NCBI GenBank assembly: GCA_041395325.1
Contig: JAWLAT010000002.1
Span: 248,001-312,000 of the forward strand
Reading direction: 5' to 3'
DNA: 64,000 bases
Source of the DNA: JAWLAT01 sp041395325
GTDB lineage: Bacteria > Pseudomonadota > Gammaproteobacteria > Xanthomonadales > SZUA-5
Of this stretch, positions 9,136 through 17,617 are shown piece by piece (position 1 is the first letter of the stretch; every line of letters starts with the position of its first letter). The notes under the pieces were generated by a model. That model did no database searches and had not been told where the DNA came from. It saw nothing but the letters and a program-made list of their open reading frames with translations. The position numbers were made by a program, and so were the translations under genes.

Positions 9136-9602
9136 GAAGCCTCCGAGCTGCTGTCCAGCTGACCGGCTGCGGCATGAATGGCGCCACGAATGCGCTGATA
9201 GGTGCCGCAGCGACAGAGATTGCCGCGCATGGCGCCGTCGATTTCGGCATCCGTGGGCGCAGCGTTCTCCCGCAACAGCGCCACAGCCGACATGATCTGG
9301 CCCGACTGGCAATAGCCACACTGGACCACATCCTGATCGATCCATGCTGTCCGCACGGCTTCGGCCACGGGGCCGTTGATGCCTTCGATCGTGGTGATTT
9401 CCGCACCCGCGGCAGCGGCCGCCGGTATCGAGCAGGACCGGGTTGGTGCACCGTTGAGATGAATCGTGCAGGCGCCGCACTGGGCGATGCCGCAACCGTA
9501 TTTGGTCCCGGTCATGCCGAGCAGGTCTCGCAGCACCCAAAGCAGCGGCATGTCCGGGGTGGCATCGACTTCGTGTTCGCGTCCGTTGACCTTGATCTTC
9601 AT
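9132..9602 (-). CDS. (2Fe-2S)-binding subunit of the molybdoenzyme (IorA-like)
   Basis: A 156-residue electron-transfer subunit. The plant-type ferredoxin domain shows GTKYGCGIAQCGACTIHL near residue 35-52 with a later Cys (RSCSIP), and the helical second-cluster domain shows VQCGYCQSGQ near 98 and GNLCRCGTY near 132, so all eight cluster cysteines are present. It begins with MKIKVNGREHEVD at an ATG preceded by AAGGAG. A typical length for this family is 150-170 residues. It passes electrons from the molybdenum site of the neighbouring subunit to an unknown acceptor. The reading frame continues upstream to 9821 but without family similarity. Confidence 0.93.
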   Translation of the reverse strand: MKIKVNGREHEVDATPDMPLLWVLRDLLGMTGTKYGCGIAQCGACTIHLNGAPTRSCSIPAAAAAGAEITTIEGINGPVAEAVRTAWIDQDVVQCGYCQSGQIMSAVALLRENAAPTDAEIDGAMRGNLCRCGTYQRIRGAIHAAAGQLDSSSEAS

Positions 9603-9712
9603 GCCCTGCTCCTTCGCTCCGCGCGCGTGCCCGCAGCAGGTTACACCCGGGCTGTTGCCGATGGCGGCCGCATCGTCACGGCTGGTCCCATCAATGGGGC
9701 ATTTGGGCTTGA

Positions 9713-9730
9713 CCATACGTACGCGTATGG
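9713..9730. promoter_or_regulatory. Palindromic operator in the divergent molybdoenzyme / hotdog-gene promoter
   Basis: A perfect inverted repeat, CCATACG-TACG-CGTATGG, lies in the 164-bp divergent intergenic region. On the plus strand it sits directly after and partly over a TTGACC (-35-like, 9709-9714) and before TAGCAT (-10-like, 9734-9739, spacing 19), where a repressor of the TetR or similar dimeric type would block transcription. No regulator gene is adjacent, so the binder is unknown. Confidence 0.5.
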
Positions 9731-9766
9731 GCGTAGCATCGAGCGGAACGCTGCCGGAGCCCCGCC

Positions 9767-10258
9767 ATGCCCTTCGACAATCGCCTGCGCCGAACCCTGC
9801 GCCGACTGGATCGCGCGCCACGCCCCATTCGCCGCTGGCTGGTTTCCAGCGCCCTGGGTCGGACCATCCATTTCGTCGGCACGGCTGGCTTGTCCATTGA
9901 CGAGCTCAGCCCGGAACGGGCCGTCGTCAGCGTCGCCAACAAGCGCCGCGTACAGAATCACATCGGCACTGTGCACGCCGCCGCGATGGCATTGCTGGCC
10001 GAGACCGCCACCGGCCTGGCGCTGGGCATGCATCTGCACGACGAGGCCGTCCCGGTGATCAAGCAGATGAGCGTCGATTTCCTGCGTCGGGCCAAAGGCG
10101 GCATGCGCGCCATCGCCGTGCTCGATGCCGATCAACAAGCGTTGTTGCAGAGTGCAGAACGCGGCGAAGTGCTGGTGCCGGTCAGCGTGACCGACAGCGA
10201 GGACAACACGCCCATCGAGTGCCGCATGCTGTGGGCGTGGACGCCACGGCGGCGTTGA
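9767..10258 (+). CDS. DUF4442 / PaaI-like hotdog-fold protein
   Basis: A 163-residue single-domain hotdog-fold protein. The central text NHIGTVHAAAMALLAETATG near residue 63-82 is the hotdog helix signature (N/D-H-x-G-T-x-H) of DUF4442 and PaaI-type thioesterases, followed by beta strands (KQMSVDFLRRAKGGMRAIAV). Members hydrolyse acyl-CoA thioesters or bind them without catalysis; which applies here cannot be told. It is divergent from the molybdoenzyme genes and shares a promoter region containing a palindrome. Confidence 0.82.
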   Translation: MPFDNRLRRTLRRLDRAPRPIRRWLVSSALGRTIHFVGTAGLSIDELSPERAVVSVANKRRVQNHIGTVHAAAMALLAETATGLALGMHLHDEAVPVIKQMSVDFLRRAKGGMRAIAVLDADQQALLQSAERGEVLVPVSVTDSEDNTPIECRMLWAWTPRRR

Positions 10259-10300
10259 ACCGCCGGACCACGACGCAGCTGATCGCCTAACGATCGCCAA

Positions 10301-11731
10301 CTAGCGAGCCGTTGCCTCCGGCTCCAGCCACGCACCGCGCAATCGCTCAGGCAGTCCGGCGTCGTCACCGGGTTCCAGCAGCGGCGCCAGGGCCAGATCG
10401 GCGAGCGGCAGCTGCGGCAGGATGTGGCGGCGAGCATGGGCCACGACGACATCCTCACGCCAATCGGCACGATCGGCCAGTCGGGCCATCGCGGCACGCG
10501 ACTCCCGCGCTTCACCGACACACTCGAAGGGTTTGTGCGCCTGCCATTCCAGCAGCGCCTCGAATCCGCCGATCTGCGCCGGGTCATCGAGCAGGTTGCG
10601 GCCGAAGATCCGGGTCAGCGCCGGCTTGGCCAGAAAAGGTGCCAGCGCCAGGAAGACGAAGTGGCATTTGGGACACTCGCCGCACCAGCGTGACTGCGGG
10701 CGGTCGCCACTGAGGCGAAAGTTGCGATTGCAGCTGGAAAACTCATCGAAATAGCGTTCCAGCCGCGCGAAGCGCCGTGTCACGGCCAACTCGCTCAGCG
10801 GTCGCAGCAGCGAGTAGTAGTGCAGATCGGCCGCGACCCGCTGCCGAATCCAGGCGGCGAAAGCCTGTTCGAAGGCCGGCCCCTTGCTCCACTGGTGATT
10901 GACGGGCCGCCCATCGGCTTCAATCAGCGTCGGCACACCGGCTGAGGCCTCATTGGAAAAGACGATTTCGTCGAAGCCGTAGAGCAACGCCGCCAGCACC
11001 AGAATGGCCGAGTTGATCGCCGTGACCGGCACATGACCGTTCCAGGCGCCGAGCCGGTTCAACTCGATCAGTTCGGGCGCAATGCGGCGCCGGATGTTCA
11101 GGCTGGGCCGGCTGATCCGCGCGGCGCACTGGGCGATCAACTCGGAGGACCCGACCCAGGTCAGCGCGAAATGCTCGTCTCGCTGCAACAGCAGATCGGC
11201 ACTGACCAGCGAGTCCTTGCCGCCGCCCAGTGGCAGCAATGCACGTCGCGGCAAGCCCAGCGGCTTCGCCGCGTAACTGGACTCGATCGGCGATTGACCG
11301 CCGTCCTTCGATTCAGCGGTGCCCTGCCCGGCGACCAGCGACGGGACGCCGACAGCCACATCCGGCCAGTGCAGCAAGCTGTCCAGATCCAGGCCATTGA
11401 CATGCGCGAACTCGGCCAGCCCGTGCCGATACACCGCGTCCACCAGCGTCTGCTCGTCAGCCTCGGGCGAACGTTGTTCGAAGACGATGCTCGGACCGGC
11501 ACCCGCGACCGCCTTGTAGTAGCTGGTCCCTGCCAGCCAGTGCAGCATCGCCAGGGCCCGATCGAAGGCGGCCTGCCGCGCGGGCGACAAGGTCGGTGCG
11601 CCGGGGAAATCGATGGTCTCGGTCAACTCCAGCGCATCGACGGCGTAGCGCAGCGTGGCCTGGCCGTCCTGCCAGCGGGCATCGACAAAACGGAACTGGC
11701 GCACGCGCCTGGGTTCGATGGCCACGCTCAC
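10301..11731 (-). CDS. murL: UDP-MurNAc-L-Ala-L-Glu epimerase
   Basis: A 476-residue protein matching MurL, described in Xanthomonas oryzae, which inverts the terminal L-Glu of UDP-MurNAc-L-Ala-L-Glu to D-Glu during peptidoglycan precursor synthesis, bypassing the MurI/MurD order. Seen here: an N-terminal VRQFRFVDARW strand, ALAMLHWLAGTSYYKA near residue 58-75, a PP-loop-like LPLGGGKDSLVS near 168 that implies ATP use, YGFDEIVFSNEASAG near 250, and a cysteine pair CGECPKCHFVF near 345. The GTG start overlaps the stop of the upstream gene (GTGA), so it is coupled to lysAC. The MurD2 ligase that pairs with MurL in Xanthomonas is not adjacent here. Confidence 0.88.
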   Translation of the reverse strand: MSVAIEPRRVRQFRFVDARWQDGQATLRYAVDALELTETIDFPGAPTLSPARQAAFDRALAMLHWLAGTSYYKAVAGAGPSIVFEQRSPEADEQTLVDAVYRHGLAEFAHVNGLDLDSLLHWPDVAVGVPSLVAGQGTAESKDGGQSPIESSYAAKPLGLPRRALLPLGGGKDSLVSADLLLQRDEHFALTWVGSSELIAQCAARISRPSLNIRRRIAPELIELNRLGAWNGHVPVTAINSAILVLAALLYGFDEIVFSNEASAGVPTLIEADGRPVNHQWSKGPAFEQAFAAWIRQRVAADLHYYSLLRPLSELAVTRRFARLERYFDEFSSCNRNFRLSGDRPQSRWCGECPKCHFVFLALAPFLAKPALTRIFGRNLLDDPAQIGGFEALLEWQAHKPFECVGEARESRAAMARLADRADWREDVVVAHARRHILPQLPLADLALAPLLEPGDDAGLPERLRGAWLEPEATAR

Positions 11732-14340
11732 AGAATCACCTCGGGCAACAGGGGCCGGCGATTGTAGGTGTTGGCCATCACCGCGCCATAGGCACCAGCC
11801 TGGGCCAGCAGCAGCACATCGCCTTCCTCGCAGACCGGCAGCCGACGCTCACGCGCCAGCACATCGCCACTTTCGCAGATCGGCCCGACCACGGTGACCG
11901 TCTGCGTGGCCGGCTCATCCAGGCGGTCCAGATTGACGATCGGGTGATGGGCGTCATACAGCGCCGGTCGCAGCAAGGCGTTCATTCCCGCGGCCACACC
12001 AACGAAGTCCACGCCCTGCTTGCGCTTGAGCTGAGTGACCGGCAGCAGCAATACGCCGGCGTCGGCGACCAGATAGCGACCCGGCTCCAGCCGCAGCTGC
12101 CAGTGCGGATAGTGCGCCTTGACGCGCGCCAGGGCCTCTCCCATGGCCTGCAGGTCAAGCGCACGCTCGGCCGGACCTGGCACACCCAGTCCGCCCCCCA
12201 CATCGAGCCAGCGCAGCGCTGGAAAGGCCTCACCCAGCGCCGCCAACTGGCCATAGACCTCGCCCCAGTGCTGTGGGTCCAGTACGCCACTGCCCAGATG
12301 GGCATGCAGACCGACCACGCGCGCGTCGACCGCCCGCAGGCAGGCCTGGGCTTCGCTCAGATCGGACACCGACAGACCGAACTTGGAGGCCTTGCCGCCG
12401 GTGCGCACCTTGTCATGGTGGCCGCGGCCACTACCCAGATCCACCCGTAGCGCCACCTCGGCACCGCGTAGATCTTCGGCCCAATGGCGCAGCGGATGCA
12501 TCGCGTCGATGGTCAACTGCACGCCCGCCGCCAGCGCCTGCCGATACTCCTCACGCGGCGCGAAGTTGGGCGTGAACAGGATGCGATGCGGCGCCAGTTG
12601 CGGACAATGCGCCTGCACATGGGCCAGTTCGGCTGCCGAGACACATTCCAGTCCGAAACCCGCCGCCGCCAGCGCCTGCAGGATGGCGGGGTGATCGTTG
12701 GCCTTGATGGCGTAGAACCATTGGTCGACGACACTCAGCGCGCTCAGCCGTGCAGCCTGCTGACGAACCTCATCCACTGCATAGACATAGGCCGGCCCCT
12801 GCGCTCGAGCGATGGCCAGCAATGACTCCCGCTGCTGCTGCCACCACGGCGAAGCCACCGAAGGCTCAGCGGTGACTTGCAGTTGCTGCCAGCTGCTGCC
12901 GAACAGGCGTTCATCGTCCGTGGCCATTACCCGCGTGCGGATCAGATGCTCGTGCAGGCGCGGCAGCAACGCGTCGGCAATGTCCTCATCGACCACAAAA
13001 GTCAGATTGAGGTTATTAGAGGATTGCGACACCAGATGCACACGTTGCTCACCGAACTCGGCCAGCACCTCGCTGAGCCGATGCAGCATGCGCCGCATCC
13101 CGCGCCCGACCAGCGTGATGGCCGCGCAGGGCGCGATCACCTTGACCCGGCAAACGCGTGCCAGATCGGCGCACAGTGCTTCCAGCGTGTGTGCGTCGAG
13201 CAGATTCTCGCTGGGGTCCAGCGAGACCGTGACATTGGTCTCGGCCGAACCGATCAGGTCCACCGACAGCCCGTGCTGGCGGAATTGTGCAAAGACATCG
13301 GCAAGGAAGCCGACCTGCTGCCACATGCCGATCGATTCCATCGACACCAGCGTGACGCCGACGCGATGGGAAATGGCCTTGACCGACAAGGGCGCGTCGG
13401 TGCCGGCAGCATCGATGCGAGTGCCTTCCAGTTGCGGCCGTTGGGTGTCCTTGATCCACAGCGGCACACCGGCCTCGCGCACCGGATCCAGACAACGCGG
13501 ATGCAACACCTTGGCGCCGGTGGTGGCAATTTCCTGTGCCTCGTCATAGTCCAGATGGCGCAGCAGACGAGCCTGCGGAACCCGCCGCGGATTGGCGCTG
13601 AACATGCCCGGCACATCGGTCCAGATCTCCACCCGCTTCGCGGCCAGCAGGGCACCGAAGCAGGCCGCTGAGGTGTCCGATCCACCGCGTCCGAGCAACA
13701 CGGTTTCGCCCTGCAGATTGCGCGCGATGAAGCCCTGGGTGATTTGCAGTGCGGCACTGTCACGTAGCTGCTGGGCCACTGCGGTCGAGCTCTGCACCGG
13801 ACAGTTGGCACTGAGATGACGGGCCCAGGCACTGCTGTTGGGGGCCGCCTGCGCCAGCAACTGCGTGCGGGCGTCCAGCCAGCCACAACGTTCACCGCGT
13901 GCGCTCAGATAGGCCGCGCCGAGCGTGCTCGACCAGAGTTCGCCCAGCGCATAGACCTGGGCCTGCCAGGGAAAGCTGCGCGAAGCTGCCGCGGGTGCCG
14001 CCAGCGCGTCCTGCAACGCCAGCTCAACGCTGGCCAGATGTTGGACGTCGACACCCAACTCGACGGCGAAGTCACGGTGCTGCTGGCGCAGTGTGTCGGC
14101 CAACGACTGTCGCTGGGCCGGATCGGCGGCGATCAGCGCCTTCAGTTGATCCGTCACGCCGGAGACGGCCGAGACCACCAGCAGCACGGCGAGGTCGTCC
14201 TCGCGGCGCTGCCGGGCCAGTTCGGCAATGGTGTCCCAGCGCGCCCGACTGGACACGCTGGTGCCGCCGAATTTCAAGACGATCCAGTCCAAGCCGGGCA
14301 CCTCATGCTGCACTGCGGCAGAGGTTAGCAGGAAGGCCAC
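11728..14340 (-). CDS. lysAC: Bifunctional aspartate kinase / diaminopimelate decarboxylase
   Basis: An 870-residue fusion that catalyses the first and last steps of lysine synthesis by the DAP pathway. The N-terminal kinase half begins VLKFGGTSVSSRARWD (residue about 22), with GRGGSDTSA near 215 and paired ACT regulatory repeats (about 330-480: GVTLVSMESIGMW, LTFVVDED). The C-terminal half is a PLP alanine-racemase-fold decarboxylase: YAIKANDHPAIL near 540 with the PLP lysine, HAHLGSGVLDP near 680, GGGLGVPG near 715, EPGRYLVADAGV near 755 and CESGDVLA near 820. This fusion is characteristic of Xanthomonadales. The start is uncertain: GTG at 14340, or an internal GTG nine codons on; neither has a strong ribosome site. 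It lies 48 bp after the photolyase gene and is coupled to murL. Confidence 0.93.
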   Translation of the reverse strand: MAFLLTSAAVQHEVPGLDWIVLKFGGTSVSSRARWDTIAELARQRREDDLAVLLVVSAVSGVTDQLKALIAADPAQRQSLADTLRQQHRDFAVELGVDVQHLASVELALQDALAAPAAASRSFPWQAQVYALGELWSSTLGAAYLSARGERCGWLDARTQLLAQAAPNSSAWARHLSANCPVQSSTAVAQQLRDSAALQITQGFIARNLQGETVLLGRGGSDTSAACFGALLAAKRVEIWTDVPGMFSANPRRVPQARLLRHLDYDEAQEIATTGAKVLHPRCLDPVREAGVPLWIKDTQRPQLEGTRIDAAGTDAPLSVKAISHRVGVTLVSMESIGMWQQVGFLADVFAQFRQHGLSVDLIGSAETNVTVSLDPSENLLDAHTLEALCADLARVCRVKVIAPCAAITLVGRGMRRMLHRLSEVLAEFGEQRVHLVSQSSNNLNLTFVVDEDIADALLPRLHEHLIRTRVMATDDERLFGSSWQQLQVTAEPSVASPWWQQQRESLLAIARAQGPAYVYAVDEVRQQAARLSALSVVDQWFYAIKANDHPAILQALAAAGFGLECVSAAELAHVQAHCPQLAPHRILFTPNFAPREEYRQALAAGVQLTIDAMHPLRHWAEDLRGAEVALRVDLGSGRGHHDKVRTGGKASKFGLSVSDLSEAQACLRAVDARVVGLHAHLGSGVLDPQHWGEVYGQLAALGEAFPALRWLDVGGGLGVPGPAERALDLQAMGEALARVKAHYPHWQLRLEPGRYLVADAGVLLLPVTQLKRKQGVDFVGVAAGMNALLRPALYDAHHPIVNLDRLDEPATQTVTVVGPICESGDVLARERRLPVCEEGDVLLLAQAGAYGAVMANTYNRRPLLPEVIL

Positions 14341-14388
14341 GCGGCCAGCGGCATGCGCAAATGGCGCGCCGCCGGCAATTCGCGCCGC

Positions 14389-15936
14389 TCAATCCGTTCC
14401 GTGGTCGATCGGCGCCAGCCGGTCACGCAACTCGGCGGCTAGCTGGCGGATTTGTCGCAAACGCTCGGGATCGATGCGCTGCAGCTGGCGCCACTGCAAG
14501 GCCGCCCGCGGATGCTGGGCAAAACGCTCGGCATGACGAGCCAGAAAGTCCCAATAGAGCGTGGTGAACGGACAGGCGTGTTCGCCCAATGCCTCGTCCG
14601 GGCGGTACCGACATTGCGCGCAGTAGTTGCTCATCCGCGCGATGTAGCGACCGCTGGCCACATAGGGCTTGCTGGCCATCAATCCGCCGTCGGCATGCTG
14701 GCTCATGCCCAGGGTATTGGGCAGTTCCACCCACTCGACCGCATCCACGTAGACCGCCAGATACCACTGGTGGACGTGCTGAGGGCGCACCCCCAGCAGC
14801 ATCGCAAACAGACCGGTGACCATCAGCCGCTGGATGTGATGGGCATAGCCGAATGCCAGCGTCTGGCCGATGGCCTGCTGCAGACAGCGATAGTCGGTCC
14901 TGCCGTCCCAGTAGCAGGCCGGCAGCTGACGATCGGCGGCCAGCGCGTTGCGCTCGAGATAGTCGGGCATCTGCAGCCAATAGACCGCCCGCACATATTC
15001 GCGCCAGCCGGCAATCTGCCGGATGAAGCCCTCGACCGCGGCCAGCGGCGCCCTGCCCTCGCGCCAGGCGGTCTCGGCCGCATCGACAACCTCGCGTGGC
15101 CGCAACAGCTTCAGATTCAGGGCCGCGGACAGCAGCGAATGATGCAGAAAGGGCTCGTCGCTCCACATTGCGTCCTGGTAGCGACCAAACTCGGCCAGAT
15201 TGTGGTCGATGAAGTGCCGCAGCCCCCGCCTGGCTTCGTCAGGCGTGACCGGCCAGTTGAAAGCCTCCAGGCTGCCGGGGTGATCGGCGAAACGCTCGCT
15301 CACCAGGTCAAGCACCTCAGCGGTCACCGCACTGATCGGAAACTCGAGCACCGGCGGGCGCAGGCCCGGACCCTCGCGGCCGAAGCTTTGCCGGTTCTCG
15401 CTGTCATAGTTCCAGCGACCACCGGCCGGCTGCTCGCCGTCCATCAGGATGCCCAGTCGGCGGCGGACCCAACGGTAGTAGTGCTCCTGCACCCACAGCT
15501 TGCGCCCACGCGCCCAGCGCCGGGCGTCCTCCAGATCGACCAGAAAGTGATCATCCTCGATCAGCTTCAGCGCAACACCGGCCGTCTCGCAGCACGCGCG
15601 TAGTGACTGCAGTACACGCCAGTCGCCGGGGTGGAGCAGGCGCACCTGCTCGGGTTGATGCTGTGCCAGGCTGTGGCCCAGCGCGGTCGCGAGATCGACG
15701 TGGTCGTGCTGGTCCAGGGCCAGATAGTCGATCGGCCAGCCACGTTCGCGCAGGCTCTGGGCGTGATGGCGCATTGCCGCCAGGAACAGCGCGATGCGGG
15801 CCTGGTGCGACCACACATGACTGCTCTCGGCCGGCACTTCCGCCATCCAGATCCGATCCTGCGCCGGATCAAAGCCAGCCAGCGCCGCACTGTCGGGATC
15901 CAACTGATCGCCCAGAACCACCACCAGCCGTCGCAT
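14389..15936 (-). CDS. Iron-sulfur bacterial cryptochrome/photolyase (FeS-BCP, (6-4) photolyase type)
   Basis: A 515-residue protein of the PhrB/CryB group that repairs UV (6-4) photoproducts using FAD and light. The N-terminal Rossmann part starts RLVVVLGDQLDPDS, and typical text includes ESSHVWSHQARIALFLAAMRHHA near 40-60. The C-terminal catalytic domain has WREYVRAVYWLQMP near 310, ANALG-equivalent PNTLGMSQHADGGLMASKPY near 408, and a cysteine group (YCAQCRYRP near 435, EHACPF near 448) that binds a 4Fe-4S cluster together with an earlier Cys. Length fits the family. It reads in the same direction as lysAC-murL and may be co-transcribed. Confidence 0.92.
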   Translation of the reverse strand: MRRLVVVLGDQLDPDSAALAGFDPAQDRIWMAEVPAESSHVWSHQARIALFLAAMRHHAQSLRERGWPIDYLALDQHDHVDLATALGHSLAQHQPEQVRLLHPGDWRVLQSLRACCETAGVALKLIEDDHFLVDLEDARRWARGRKLWVQEHYYRWVRRRLGILMDGEQPAGGRWNYDSENRQSFGREGPGLRPPVLEFPISAVTAEVLDLVSERFADHPGSLEAFNWPVTPDEARRGLRHFIDHNLAEFGRYQDAMWSDEPFLHHSLLSAALNLKLLRPREVVDAAETAWREGRAPLAAVEGFIRQIAGWREYVRAVYWLQMPDYLERNALAADRQLPACYWDGRTDYRCLQQAIGQTLAFGYAHHIQRLMVTGLFAMLLGVRPQHVHQWYLAVYVDAVEWVELPNTLGMSQHADGGLMASKPYVASGRYIARMSNYCAQCRYRPDEALGEHACPFTTLYWDFLARHAERFAQHPRAALQWRQLQRIDPERLRQIRQLAAELRDRLAPIDHGTD

Positions 15937-16125
15937 GCGCTCGCCTGCTCAGTTCGCCAGTCCAGTAGCGTCGCAGCCGCTTGCGCAGCCGAGTGTGAAA
16001 GCGCAGATCAGCACTTCTGTAGCAGCGCGTCCACACGGGATGACAGCGCAGCAACGGCATTCCTGTCCCGCAGTTCGTGAGCGGTGTTGTAAGCTTCGGC
16101 GGCATCCCGGGGGAGAGCAGACGCG

Positions 16126-17532
16126 GTGGCGGACGAGTTGCAAGACGCACCCATCAAGATTCCGAATTTCGACCTGGTGCGCGAGCTCGGCCGCGGCGGC
16201 ATGTCGCGCGTCTATCTGGGGCGGCAGCTGGAGCCCAAGCGCGAGGTGGCGATCAAGATCGTTTCGCCGGGCAGTGCGCCGGATCCCGCCTTCCTGGCCT
16301 CCCTGAAGCAGGAAGGCGACACGGTCGCCAGCCTCAATCACGACAACGTGATCACCGTCTTCGCCTGCGGGGTGATCGAGAATCACTACTACCTGTGCAT
16401 GGAAGTGCTGCCAGGTGGCGATCTGGCCAAGCGGATGGAAACCGGCCTCAGCCCGGATGAAGCCGTCGAGGTGATGATCCAGATCGGCAGTGCACTGGGC
16501 CACGCGCACAAGCGCGGCATCCTGCACCGCGACATCAAACCCGAAAACGTGATGTTCCACGAGAGCGGCAAGGCCGTGCTGGTGGACTTCGGCATCGCCA
16601 AGGAGGCCGACAGCACCTCGTCCTTCACGCAGGTGGGCGCAGTGGTCGGTACGCCGCACTACATGAGCCCGGAGCGCTGCCTGGGCAAGCCCATCGACGC
16701 CCGTTCGGATCTGTACGCGATGGGCGTGATGTTTTTCGAGATGCTGACCGGCCACAAGGTCTTCGAAGGGCGCGACACCTTCGCGGTCAGCTATGCGCAC
16801 GTCTACGAGCCGGTGCCACCGCTGCCGCCGGAGCACGCGCGCTTCCAGCCGATCGTCAACAAGCTGCTGGCGAAAGACCCCAATGATCGCTTCCCCAGCG
16901 CGCAGGAGTTGATCGATGCGCTGAAGAAGCTGCGTGCCGGCGCCGCTGGCAGTGCGGAACCCGCGACCCGGCGAGTCGGCACGATGGCGCTCAAGGGCGG
17001 CGCGCTGGGCACGGCCGCCCCGCAAACCGCGCGCAAGCCCAGCGACACCAGCGCCGCCACCATGGTCGCCGGACCACTGGATGCTCCGGGGCCTGCCGTC
17101 GACCCCGATGGCGCCACCGTGGTGGTGGCCAAGGCCGATGTGCGCAGCCCCACGCGCGGCCACGCACCGGTCGCAGACACGTCGGCAGCCGCACCCAGTG
17201 GTGACCTGAAGAAGGCCTTGCCGCGCATCGCCATGGTCGCCGGCGCCTTGATCGCCATTGGCGGGGTTAGCTGGATGATGTTTGGCGGCGGTGGCAGCAA
17301 GCCCTCGGCATTTCCGCCCTCGCAGGCGCAGATGGATGCCACCCGCCGACTGGAGATGCAGGACAAGCTGGCGGCCGCTGGTGCTTTCGTGCGCATGGAG
17401 AATCTGGACGCCGCCGAGGAAGCCTACATCCTGGTACTGGAGCAATACGACTGCACCAGCGAGGAGGCCCGGCGTGCGCTGATGGCGATGAATCCCGACA
17501 AGCTGCAGTCCATCGTCGACAACTGCAAGTGA
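16126..17532 (+). CDS. Membrane-anchored serine/threonine protein kinase
   Basis: A 468-residue Hanks-type kinase. The kinase domain covers about residues 13-275: glycine loop LGRGGMSRVYLG, catalytic lysine in VAIKIV, HRDIKPENVMF near 133, DFGIAKEAD near 153, GTPHYMSPERC near 172. A low-complexity Ala/Pro/Thr linker follows, then one transmembrane helix (IAMVAGALIAIGGVSWMMF, about 365-383) and a short outer helical tail of about 80 residues. The GTG start is preceded by GGGGGAGAG. The layout, cytosolic kinase with a small outer domain, is that of an envelope-sensing kinase. It is divergent from the photolyase gene; no phosphatase or FHA gene is adjacent. Confidence 0.92.
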   Translation: MADELQDAPIKIPNFDLVRELGRGGMSRVYLGRQLEPKREVAIKIVSPGSAPDPAFLASLKQEGDTVASLNHDNVITVFACGVIENHYYLCMEVLPGGDLAKRMETGLSPDEAVEVMIQIGSALGHAHKRGILHRDIKPENVMFHESGKAVLVDFGIAKEADSTSSFTQVGAVVGTPHYMSPERCLGKPIDARSDLYAMGVMFFEMLTGHKVFEGRDTFAVSYAHVYEPVPPLPPEHARFQPIVNKLLAKDPNDRFPSAQELIDALKKLRAGAAGSAEPATRRVGTMALKGGALGTAAPQTARKPSDTSAATMVAGPLDAPGPAVDPDGATVVVAKADVRSPTRGHAPVADTSAAAPSGDLKKALPRIAMVAGALIAIGGVSWMMFGGGGSKPSAFPPSQAQMDATRRLEMQDKLAAAGAFVRMENLDAAEEAYILVLEQYDCTSEEARRALMAMNPDKLQSIVDNCK

Positions 17533-17534
17533 TC

Positions 17535-17603
17535 CGGCGCGGCCAGGCCGCGCCGTACCCAGTATCGCCTTCGGTCAGACCGGCCCGTCCACGGACGAGC
17601 CGG
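17535..17603. terminator. Two GC-rich hairpins between convergent genes
   Basis: Between the kinase stop (17532) and the converging toxin-like gene stop (17618) are two inverted repeats: CGGCGCGGCC / GGCCGCGCCG at 17535-17555, and CCGGC..GTCC / GGAC..GCCGG at 17580-17603. Neither has a T run. Their position fits a bidirectional transcription stop. Confidence 0.4.
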
Positions 17604-17617
17604 CCATCTCTGGCTGA

